Positions 1 to 20,805 of a stretch of DNA of 64,000 nt are shown here, one piece after another. Position 1 is the first letter of the stretch. Every line of letters starts with the position of its first letter. The DNA comes from Syngnathus acus (Eukaryota; Chordata; Actinopteri; Syngnathiformes; Syngnathidae). Below the pieces are notes generated by a model, which was given only the letters and a program-made list of their open reading frames with translations, was not told where the DNA came from and searched no databases. The stretch is from the NCBI RefSeq assembly GCF_901709675.1, contig NC_051105.1, positions 6,129,104 to 6,193,103 of the forward strand, read 5' to 3'. Position numbers and translations under genes: made by a program.

Positions 1-114
1 ACTAGACGTTATGATGCATTGAAACCAATCATGTGAAATTTCCGGGCGTCTGAAAATGACAAAAATGTTTCCTAAAAACAAGCATGACAATTACGAAAGG
101 TATACTTCAAGCAC

Positions 115-215
115 TTCATATATATATTGCCACGAGAGGGTACTGCAACTAACCCTAACCCAAACACAATTTGCAAATCAGAGAAATAGAAAACCTTTTA
201 TTGAACATAGGTGTA
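115..215. repeat. dispersed repeat, second copy near 29984-30065
   Basis: A stretch around CACGAGAGGGTACTGCAAC, followed by an 'aatttgcaa' motif and a T-rich 'cttttatt' run, recurs in diverged form at about 29984-30065 between the nxpe3-like gene and srpx. The two share order and spacing of several blocks. I do not recognise the family. Confidence 0.4.
197..202 (-). promoter_or_regulatory. candidate poly(A) signal of the lectin gene
   Basis: The minus strand reads AATAAA here, about 300 bases past the stop codon of the chimeric lectin gene at 506. It is the nearest canonical poly(A) hexamer I saw downstream. No cleavage site or GT-rich element was tested. Confidence 0.4.
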
Positions 216-505
216 ACATTGAAACCAGAAGAACAAACCTCTCCAGGCCCAAGCATGTGTAAAGTAAAGCAAGCACTTTCTTCCAAGTAACTCCAGTAAA
301 ATAATGATTTGATTCATCAATACAAAGTACGTACTATATGGGACAAATTGCGACTCCCGTGTGTTTCACTGCGCCTCTGACTGTGCCGACGCCGCTTCTT
401 ATCATTGCATGGCTAGCCTAAACATTGGATATCAGAAGGTGGACTGAAAGAAATGCTTTTGAGATCATTGCTGTTGGCACGATGACGCCCCGACAGGAAG
501 CGCCG

Positions 506-3500
506 TCACACCAGCTGGACGCTGGTCAGCATCACCTGCCACCCCTCCAGCCAGTTGATGCTTTGCAGGTCGCTAACAGCATATTTGAGGTCCAGCTGGA
601 GGTCGTCGTTGAAGGTTATGTTGAAAGCGTAAACCTCACACTTGATGACAATCTGGATGGCGACAAGAGAGAGCAGGGTCACGAAGCGCTCCTCAACATT
701 TTACACAGGAACCGCTCGGAAATGTAGGATGGCAAACTGGCGGCTTGTCAGGACAAACAACAGGCGTGCCACCAGACAGTCGAAAATGCTTCACGTAAAA
801 AAGCTTTCGTCCGTCCGTCAAAAAACAATGCATCAATGGCTTCCTGTGCCCAGGTCAGTCAACCTTTCGAAATCCTTCAATGCTGTTTTGGATTTGTGGA
901 AAGCTGCGCCCGAGGCCTCCAAAATATCGAGCCGATTCGCTGAACAATTTAACGGGTTGAATGAAGGGGGCCCAAATGTAGATGTCTGACACCTTCGTTT
1001 GGGTAACGACCGGACGGACAAAGACGTAGCGTAGCGACGACGGGTGTCACCTTGAAGGCATGTCCGGGACCAAAAGGGCGGTGTTGGGGTAAGTTCTTGG
1101 TCTGCTTGTTGCCCCAAGTGCCGGCCACTTTGGAGTTGAGCAAGACCATTTGTTTTGCCAAGTCAAATTTCAGGTGTAGCCCCGTCGTGATTTTGTTGCG
1201 GCTGTCGCCGCCGCCATCGTCGCCGTCGTCGCCGTCGTCCTCGCCGTCGCCATCCTTGTGCACGTTCAGGTTGAATAAGAGCCTGCCGCACAAACGCATT
1301 GTCCTGGTAAGTGCCTTCTTTGGTGTAATGGGGGGCAGCTGGGTGCAGGCTATCATTACTTGGTGACGTTGGTCTTGGCTCGCCCTCTGATAACGATGCT
1401 GCGGCCCACGGCAAGGCCTTCATCAATGGCAGCTTGGAATCCGCCTTTCTGCGCACACACACGATTGAGCAAGACAAGTCCACGATGCACTTTGTGTACA
1501 ACTCTACGTCTTTCCGGACGATGCAGGCATTTGTATCCCCGCATGCCCTCAGTGAGGGCCCACGTGCCCTCCTCCGTGAGGTCGCCATATTGGCCTAGCC
1601 AATCAACTTTGTGTAGAGTTTTCGTCTGACCATTTTTGTCTTTCTTCACTTTGCCTGTACAAATGAAACCACAAATTCGTTCACAGCGCAAACCGTCAAC
1701 TTACTCACCGGGTTAGCAGCCATGGTGAGCAGGCACGAGCATGTGACGTTGCGGGAAGAACACGACGGTTGACCGGTGGGGCTCCCACAGGTGACAGGTT
1801 CCCAATTGGTAGGAGAAGGGTCAGCAGGAAGAAGAAGGGCAACGGTAGGAGTGGTACACGGAGGACAGGTCGTAGCAGGGGGACTCGGAGGACAGGTAGT
1901 AGGAGCAGGAATTGTGGGAAGGGTAAGATTAGGACATGGGGGACATGAGGGAATAACGGGGCAAGTTACATCAGGACATTTGGGAATAGTAAGAGGAGTC
2001 TCGTCTGCAGGGATACATTCCATCCATGAGAAAGGAGAGAGAGCACGTTAGAAGACATGCAAATGCTTTTTTGCTTGGCAAATTTGTTGTATAAACATAG
2101 GAACCCGAAGGTATGAGGCAATGTATAACTTCTATGTTGTATGATTAAACTATGCATTTGTCATTTAAAAATTGCTGTTGTAAATGCCTTAACTTGAAAT
2201 ATCCTTTGTCTGATTTTGTCTTGGGGTCCTGATCCTGTCTAAATGGACTCCGGCGTTTTCTCATTACAAAACTGCAATGTCATTTTTGTGTTTATGACTG
2301 TCTCGATCGATGTAGTGCTGTCTGTCACGCGTTAGCCTGGACACTTCAAATCAACAAGATAGTAGGGGTGGACTCACCCAAGGGACGCTTGCAGACGTAT
2401 TGATAGCGGTTTCCACAGTCAGTGGAATCCAAGGAGTAATGTAGCTTGGAACATCTTTCCGACCCTAATCTACCCCAAAGCCTGGAACGCACAATCAAAG
2501 AGATGTTGCCAAAGAGCCGCCCGCAGCAGCTCCCCTGCAGTCCGTCCGCCTTTGCATTTCATAAACGGACGGAGCAAGCAGAGGGTAGCAGTTGGACTTC
2601 CTGTTCACAACTTTTCTCTTGCAAAATGTCAGCATGTTTTGTGCTCGGTCGTCTGAGTTTTCTGAAGAACTTCACATGACTCTTTTTCAGTACTGAGAAC
2701 CATGTGCAAGCCAGTGGTCATCGTCATCATCATCATCATCTGCAGTGACAAGTGAGCAGTATAGCAACGTTACTTACGTTGCGTGTCTAAAGTAAAGTGT
2801 CCCGTCACTCCACCTCCAGTTCCAGTTATCAAAACGCCACAGGCCAACCCAAGTGTGCCACGAAGGCATCTCGTCTTTCACCCAGACCTGCAAGAAAGAG
2901 ACTGATTAAGGCGAATGGGTAGGTAATTAGGTAGGTACGCAGGCAGGCAGGTAGGTACTAGCTCATCTTCATCCCAAATGCTCGCCAAGTGGCTTCCCTT
3001 GGACAGACAGCTGTACTCAGCATGCATCCAGGTCTTTAAATCCCGGGAAAAGTAGTAACAGTGCTCCCTGAAGCGACGCCAGCCCGCTGGACAGGAAGAC
3101 AGCGCTGGAAGAACATGAGAAAAAACACAATCCCCACCGTACATGAACTCTTATACTGCACATGCAAGAAAAATAGTCAGTCCAGTGGCTTGTCATGTAA
3201 CAATGTCAAGGTTTGGTATTCTTCCCAGTCATTTCTACTACCAACACAACAACAAAACAATAATAATCATACGGACTGTTTCCCACCACGTTACACATTT
3301 CAAATATCAAATAGCACGTCAAACAAAGTTATCGCACATGACTGATGGGCTCCAAGAAGTCAAAAGGCAAAAGCTGAAGGCAAGCAGAGGACTCGGCTGC
3401 TCCCCGTGCTCTATTCTAGTCAAAATTGCACCTATGTGGTGCTCACTATATTTCTAGTAGTCACCGGTGAAATGCCGAAAGCATACTGAAGCAAAAAAAA

Positions 3501-3607
3501 AAAGAAAAAAAAGGAATTTCCACCCAAAAAAAACAGTTGAATTGTGAGTCACCTGTACAGGTCCCACAAATGCCCAGGATGACGACAAGCCTCGCGGCGG
3601 ACCACAT
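506..3607 (-). CDS. Chimeric secreted lectin: C-type lectin domain + Cys/Pro-rich neck + galectin domain
   Basis: Eight exons read from the right: 3607-3553, 3104-2959, 2887-2778, 2481-2378, 2004-1709, 1448-1360, 1303-1051, 652-506. All have GT-AG borders, all phases join, and they total 1200 bases (399 aa plus stop). Residues 1-18 are a signal peptide (MWSAARLVVILGICGTCT). Residues 20-138 form a C-type lectin domain with CPAGWRRFREHCYYFSRD, WVGLWRFDNWNWRWSDG and CGNRYQYVCK; the EPN/QPD and WND calcium-sugar motifs are absent. Residues 139-237 are a neck rich in Cys, Pro and Thr. Residues 238-399 are galectin-like: GLAVGRSIVIRGRA, LLFNLNV, LLNSKVAGTWGNKQTK, PFGPGHAFK and a C-terminal IVIKCEVYAFNITFNDD. 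An acidic Gly/Asp insert sits in its first half. Of the galectin sugar contacts His and Trp are kept, while Asn, Arg and Glu look replaced. Binding of classic ligands is therefore doubtful. Two adjacent genes remain possible without transcript data. Confidence 0.78.
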
Positions 3608-3804
3608 CTTCGTGGTTGTGGACTGGTGATCCAACTCAACTGGAAGCAACGGACACTCACAGTGATGCAACACCTACAAGTGTCTCCAACGTTGACTGCT
3701 CTCAACACACCAGAGAACGGATGCCCACACGTCACAGACGCCTGCGAAGAATTACGGGACAGTCTAAAATATACGCGTTACGAAAAAAAGCTTGATGATT
3801 AAAG

Positions 3805-3896
3805 AAGCTTTATGTCTCTTCATACACGTGTAAAGAACCTTTATGTCCCGTTATAAACATGTAAGGAAGCTTTATGTTCCTTCATTTACGTGTGAG
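3805..3896. repeat. 31-bp minisatellite, three units
   Basis: Three imperfect 30-31 base units, each beginning AAGCTTTATGT or AACCTTTATGT and ending in an ACGTGT-like block, stand head to tail about 200 bases upstream of the lectin start codon. Confidence 0.75.
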
Positions 3897-3989
3897 CTGA
3901 TGTCATTATCAAAGTCAAAGTCAGTCATTATGCCAGTAACGGCAATGAATCGTCACCACAATATGTCCGCCCCCCCCCAGAAAATCCAA

Positions 3990-4927
3990 TTTATTACACT
4001 TAGCCCATTGAATATGATTGTTCTTACCTAACGTGCAGACTGCAATGTTAAGTATTATTGTTTATGTCCGCCCTTGGACTCACTGTGTGTATTAAGGTAC
4101 CAATTCTGTTTACCCTTTTGTTGATATATACGGTAATGACGTCACTACATTGAAGCTACCGGGGAAGAAAGTCCTGTGACAACGGACATGCGGGTTGTTG
4201 TATGCGATTGACTGACGGAGAAGTTGTTGCGTTTAGCGCCAGTATGTTTGTTAAATAAATACGCTGTGTTTTCATCTGAAAAGGGAACCACGCATCGTCC
4301 TACTTTTCTCCACCACGCAGACAGCGGAAAAGTCACTGCTGCACACCATTTATTTGGTTAAGAAAAAGGAACCCCCCCTTTTTCACTTTACAATGTCCCT
4401 TGAATGACTATGATGACTTTAATGCGTTCTCTTAACTACAACGGGGTGTGAAAAGCATGCTTTGTGTGTGCGTGTTTGTGTGCGTGTCAAAGTGACCCTT
4501 TCAACCCCAGTAGGGTTGTTTGAACCCTGCATTTTTAAGAGTTCAAAGTTGTGTTCAAGTAATTTCACAAATGTTGACAAAGTTTAGAAGGTACAGACAC
4601 AGAGAAGGTACATTTGTAACAAAACCAGTAAGCCATAAAATGGTCACCTTACACAACAAGTGAATGCACAAGCACTTTGCTTACCTTGAGAACACGATGG
4701 AATCGGACGGACAAGGAGAATCCAAATGCTTCTCGATGTAATTCAGTTGAACATTTGGCAAAAGCCACACCCAGAGGCACTGATATGTGCTTTCTCACTT
4801 GAAAAATTTCCATTGCACAAAAAGTGCTAACTATTCAGAGGCACAAAATGTATCAGGTTGGTTCCTTCTTGCTACTTCTCGCAGACCCTCAGTGGACACT
4901 TCATTGGGTACCCCCGAACACCTAAAG
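3990..4927. repeat. local duplication, copy A
   Basis: Parts of this interval (about 3990-4060 and 4380-4927) match 5336-5800 plus 6213-6264 and 6582-6615 at high identity and in the same order. Copy A has extra sequence at about 4060-4380. It lacks the MITE and SINE present in copy B, so it supplies the empty sites for both insertions. On the minus strand, 4813-4685 is an open exon-like block ending in CTCAAG/gtaagc. Confidence 0.75.
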
Positions 4928-5304
4928 CAATGGTTCTTACCCTTGTTGGAGTTACCGAACCCCACCAGTTTCATATGCGCATTCACCGAACCCCTCTTTA
5001 GTGAAAAATACATTTATTTAATTGATTTATTGAATTAACAATATTTTTTTTCAAATTCAAGACACAGATGTGTTTTACTGGTGCACAAAATTAGCCTTGC
5101 ATAATAATCACCTTGTTCAAAGAACTCACAATAACATACCTGCAAATAAATGTGCCTTTGCGAGACCAGTTCAGATATGCGTTATCACGAATTTACACGA
5201 TAAATCAGGTGTGTTCGGACCTCCGCAGTGGAGGCTCTGCCGAACCCCTGAGACCGACTCACCGAACCCCTAGGTTTCGACTGAACCCAGGTTAGGAACC
5301 ACTG
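4928..5304. mobile_element. hAT-like MITE inserted in the duplication
   Basis: The left end CAATGGTTCTTACCC and the right end GGTTAGGAACCACTG are imperfect inverted repeats. The interior repeats 'accgaacccc' several times and has no coding capacity. Copy B of the duplication continues without it (cacctaaagctttgg), so it entered copy A after the duplication. Flanking 8-mers are similar but not identical. Confidence 0.55.
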
Positions 5305-5800
5305 ATTTAAGTAAATGTTGGAGAGACAAAAAAAATTCAATTCGTTACACTCTTAGCCCATTGAATATGATTGTTCTTACCTAATGTGCAGACTGCAATT
5401 TTAAAGCATGTCTCTTTAATTGCTTTTTGATGAGTTGGATGTGTTATCTTAACTACAAAGCGGTGTGGCAATTCCGATGAAAAGTGTGGTTTGTTTGTGT
5501 GCATGTGTGTGTGTGTGTGTGTAATTTCACAAATTTTGACAAAGTTTAGAAGGTACAGACACAGAGAAGGTACATTTGTAACAAAACCAGTAAGCCATAA
5601 AACGGTCACCTTACACAACACAAGTAAAGGCACAAGCACTTCGCTTACCTTGAAAACACGATGGAATCGGACGGAAAAGGAGAATCCAAATGCTTCTCGA
5701 TGTAATTCAGTTGAACATTTGGCAAAAGCCACACCCAGAGGCACTGATATGTGCTTTCTCACTTGAAAATTTTCCACTGCACAAAAAGTGTAACAAACTA

Positions 5801-6212
5801 CCGTATTTTCCGGACTATAAGGCGCACCTAAAAACCTAAAATTTTCTCAAAAGCCGACAGTGCGCCTTATAGTCCGGTGCGCCTTATATATGGACCAAAT
5901 TCCTAAATTTAAACTGGCCCGAACCATTGTGTCATGAAATCAATCATAAGTGGCCCGCTGAAGACTATGAATCATGAATCAAAAAGACTATGGATCATTA
6001 TTTTGTGATTATAAGGTAACTTGTTGCGTCTGAAGTTGAAATAAAAAAGATAAAATGGAGAATGATTTGATTTGGATTAAAAATCTGACATGATGCATTA
6101 ATGGTGCGCCTTATAGTCCGGTGCGCCTTATATAAGGACAAAGTTTTAAAATGGGCCATTCATTGAAGGTGCGCCTTATAGTCCGGTGCGCCTTATAGTC
6201 CGGAAAATACGG
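5801..6212. mobile_element. TA-flanked MITE (Tc1/mariner-like)
   Basis: The termini CCGTATTTTCCGGACTATAA and its reverse complement flank a non-coding 412-base interior with several subterminal copies of GCGCCTTATAGTCCG. It is bordered by TA at 5799-5800 and 6213-6214. The unoccupied site in the sister duplication near 4830 has a single TA, which supports TA target-site duplication. That is typical of Tc1/mariner-type elements; the family itself was not identified. Confidence 0.8.
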
Positions 6213-6264
6213 TAACTATTCAGAGGCACAAAATGTATCAGGTTGGTTGTTTCTTGCTGCTTCT

Positions 6265-6577
6265 AGCTCAGTGGCCTAGTGGTAGAGTGTCCGCCCTGAG
6301 ACTGGAAGGTTGTGGGTTCAAACCCCGGCCGGGTCATACCAAAGACTATAAAAATGGGACCCATTGCCTCCCTGCTTGGCACTCAGCATTAAGGGTTGGA
6401 ATTGGGGGGTTAGATCACCAACTGATTCCCGAGCGCGGCACCGCTGCTGCTCACTGCTCCCCTCTCCCCCAGGGGATGGATTAAAATCACATGGGGATGG
6501 GTTAAATGCAGAGGACAAATTTCACCACACCCAGGTGTGTGTGTGACGATCATTGGGACTTTAACTTTAACTTAACT
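6265..6577 (+). mobile_element. tRNA-derived SINE
   Basis: The 5' part is a tRNA-like Pol III promoter: an A-box-like TAGCTCAGTGGCCTAGTGG and a B box GGTTCAAACCC at 6315-6325. A body common in fish SINEs follows, ending in a TTAACTT repeat. TTCT occurs at both edges (6261-6264 and 6578-6581) and once at the empty site in the sister duplication. Confidence 0.85.
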
Positions 6578-7317
6578 TTCTTGCAGACCCTCAGTGGACA
6601 CTTCATTAGGTACCCCTGAACACCTAAAGCTTTGGTGGACCGAAGCACAAAAATGCAGTCACAAGTATTGGAAGCACAGTTGTGAGGTGTGGGGTTCAAC
6701 CCTGAGCCCAGCTCGTGTCTGATGTCTCAACTTGGCTTGGGGTCTGTGTCCAAGATAGGTTTGAAAAGGAGCCCTTTTGGGAAGAGACTGAATGACGTAC
6801 GAAACATCCTAAATGTGGCATGCACTTGCAACATTGTATTGTAGCATTCTATATCGGAACTGAATGTGAAGAGGGGCTGTAACTCAAGGTCATGTCATCT
6901 GCTTTGATATGAAGACAGAATTAAGTACAAGGTAATACATTACACAAATGGTTTGTGTACATGGCTTTTTCCATAATGGTAAATTCGATTTTTTTTTTTA
7001 TTAACAATATTATTTTGTTGGCCAAACAATACATACACAAATGCTGCTTCGTTAAAACAAAACAAAACATTCTGCATTGGAAGAATGATCTTAAATTCTA
7101 TACCAATTCGTTAAAGCTTATTAACACCAAGAATGCTGTAAAACTGACCTCATTTATTAAAAGGCTGTCTCTGTAAGATATTTGCTCTGGCTGTATATTC
7201 TTTGTGAATAAGATGGAGTTGCCCTGAAATGTGTTTTTATTTTGTTTGTACTTTTTTCATTTTAGTTTTTTTGTGTGTGTGTGTGTGCGCTTTGGTTTGT
7301 TTGTTTTGTGTGTGTTT

Positions 7318-7497
7318 TTGTATTGGGGATTTCTTATTTTGTTTTTGCCGGCTTGTAGTCGGTGGTGTTATTATACCAAATGTGTTTGAATAAAAGCTTG
7401 AACTAGTATTGGGGAAGTCTTATTTTGTTTTTGTCGGCTTGTAGTACGTGGTGCTATTATACTTAATGTGTTTGTGTTTGAATAAAAGGTTGAACTA
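7318..7497. repeat. tandem duplication of an 85-95 bp unit
   Basis: Two successive units start TATTGGGGA and end 'gaataaaagsttgaactag'. They share a 'gtttttgycggcttgtag' block. The internal AATAAA suggests a retroposed or LINE-derived 3' end, but I could not assign it. Confidence 0.65.
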
Positions 7498-7599
7498 GAA
7501 AAAAACCCAAAAAAAACAAAAACAAATGGTGTGTGTTTGTTCGCCTGCGTGCTGTGCGCCATGTGTTGTGGGAAGTAGATCTAACTATATATTTATTTT

Positions 7600-7633
7600 A
7601 AACAAAACAAAACAAAACAAAACAAAACAAAAC
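7600..7633. repeat. (AAAAC)n microsatellite
   Basis: Six to seven AAAAC units stand upstream of dcaf6, after a short AT-rich stretch. Confidence 0.9.
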
Positions 7634-7639
7634 CACCCT

Positions 7640-8010
7640 TCTCCCGCGCGTCTCACCAACTCCCAAAACGAACACACCCTCGCTCTGGTAAACCTCGCAG
7701 TTTATCGCGTTGTTTGGGCACAGCTGATCGTTCGCCTGCCTCTTACACAAAATAAAGCAGGCCGGCGGGCTAACCCGCCGCACAGTTACTTGCTCAGGAG
7801 CAAGGTAGGTTGTCGGGCCACTAGCAAGAAGGACCTGCCTGGACGGTAATTAAGGAACTCTCATCTCACTCCGCCATGGAACTCTGCACTGTCGCGACCA
7901 GCTAACGTTAGCATCGTCCCGATTGACAGGGACCGATGGCCAAAGAAATCCCCGAGGCGGTTAGCTTAAATTTCAATGTTGTTGTTTATTAAAAGCCACA
8001 CTCGGTCACC
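7640..8010 (+). promoter_or_regulatory. dcaf6 5' flank with two upstream ORFs
   Basis: This GC-richer stretch precedes the dcaf6 start codon and has several CpG sites. It holds two short upstream reading frames: 7876-7905 (nine codons, start context CCGCCATGG) and 7936-7992 (18 codons, stop 18 bases before the dcaf6 ATG). If the transcript starts upstream of them they would damp dcaf6 translation. No TATA box is evident. Confidence 0.45.
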
Positions 8011-19431
<11,421 letters not shown>

Positions 19432-20805
19432 GCGGGTGACTTTTTTTTTTTTTTGCTTGAGAGCACTTCTTTGTACAAGTGTAGAGTACTACCTTTTAAA
19501 GCCCAACTTCCCACCAATTGTTTTTTTTAAGTGACTTTCTTACTCATGTTTATGTAAAAGGGTGAACTATGTGTGCTTGAATGAAAAGAGTTCTTTATGC
19601 AGCTGTGAGTGACAGGTGGTGTTCAAGATTAAGTGCAATATTATTAATATTCTGTCGGGAGTGAGTTTGCTTCATTGGTTTTCAGTGTTACGTTGCATTT
19701 GAAGCGATGTAAACAAAGGTGCTTGCTTTGCTTTTGTTAGAGAGAGGAGAACAAACATGGCTCGTCTCTATAAAAATATTTTACGAACTTTGGAAGAAAA
19801 GAATAAAGCTACAAGGCATCTGAAAGATGCCTGCGTGTCAAACGTGCGGTTACACCATTATTTGGTTGACTCATTTTATGTGCACGTGAACAAAACAGCA
19901 CTGTGGACACACTTTCCAAACTTTATAAAAACTCAATACAAGTTTTAGTCACAACGTGGTAAAAATCAAAGGTTACATCTCACTTTACTTATAAAAAAAA
20001 AAAAAAAAAGTATGATGCAAAATACAACATACGAGGTAAGACTGAAGCACCATCAATGTGCTTATTCAAATGTTTTTCTCATAACATCCTCCCAAAGTGC
20101 CATTCAGGGGTCTGGCGTCAAGATTTAAAACAAATACGTACACCAAGAAAATGTACCTCCTAGACCACGGGTGTCAAACTCAAGGCCCCGGGGCCATATT
20201 ACACTGATGGTGATATTTGTGCCTGTCATTCATTTAACATTATACTTTGACATTATTTACCGTCGTGAAAATTCTGGGAAATCAGAGCAATGGAGTTTAA
20301 CTATTGTCTGCGATTTATTGACTCTAAGAATGATGTTTAATTATACTTAACAGACTACAGTAAAAGGAAACTGACGCAATTATTTCGGCACACGGTACCG
20401 ACCTGGCTCAACTCTCCACGTTTTGGATACTTTTCCATTGACAAAACTTGGTGCTAATGCGAGTACTCAGTGAGTTGAGCTCGTGTTGATGTTCAAGGTG
20501 GGCGACGCCAACCACTGCTGGTTGCTCATTGGTTGAGCAGATTTCTGGACACCACGGTCTTGACTTTGCATTGCTGTCATGGCTGTTTTTTTTACCTGAC
20601 TTATTGTAGTCTTAGATACATTACTGGCCTAAACAGAAAAACTGAGCTGATGTGCTTTGGAAAAGCATAAATAAGGTTGTAGTGGTTCAGCTTTTTCCTA
20701 TGTTAATGAAGAATGTGCACAGTCTTTTCTGTCTTTCATGTAAAATTGTTACAAGTTTTCAGTCTGAATAATCGCCATGGAAAACTGCGTGCAGATCGGC
20801 TGACT
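19432..20805. other. dcaf6-gpr161 intergenic (tail-to-tail 3' flanks)
   Basis: dcaf6 and gpr161 converge here. A plus-strand AATAAA at 19802-19807 is a candidate dcaf6 poly(A) signal. A diverged hAT-type repeat fragment (GGGTGTCAAACTCAAGGCC) begins near 20166. I see no further gene; short open frames here look like UTR. Confidence 0.6.

Larger units (their letters stand above)
5336..6640. repeat. local duplication, copy B, interrupted by a MITE and a SINE
   Basis: This is the second copy of the segment at 3990-4927. It is split at 5801-6212 by a TA-flanked MITE and at about 6265-6577 by a tRNA-derived SINE. The minus strand at 5776-5649 is open and bounded by a good acceptor (tttttgtgcag) and a donor (TTCAAG/gtaagc). 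I do not recognise the 42-residue peptide. Confidence 0.75.

Noticed and set aside
147-165. Telomere-like CTAACCCTAACCC
   Set aside because: Only two units, with no array; chance or interstitial trace.
1360-1691. Longer minus-strand ORF extending the galectin exon upstream (KVKKDKNGQTKTLHKV...)
   Set aside because: A strong acceptor (gtgtgtgcgcag) at 1449 marks the exon start, and the upstream part resembles nothing. The shorter exon keeps the phase.
5830-6212. Repeated GCGCCTTATAGTCCG motifs as regulatory operators
   Set aside because: They are subterminal repeats of the MITE, and the same terminus recurs near 14735.
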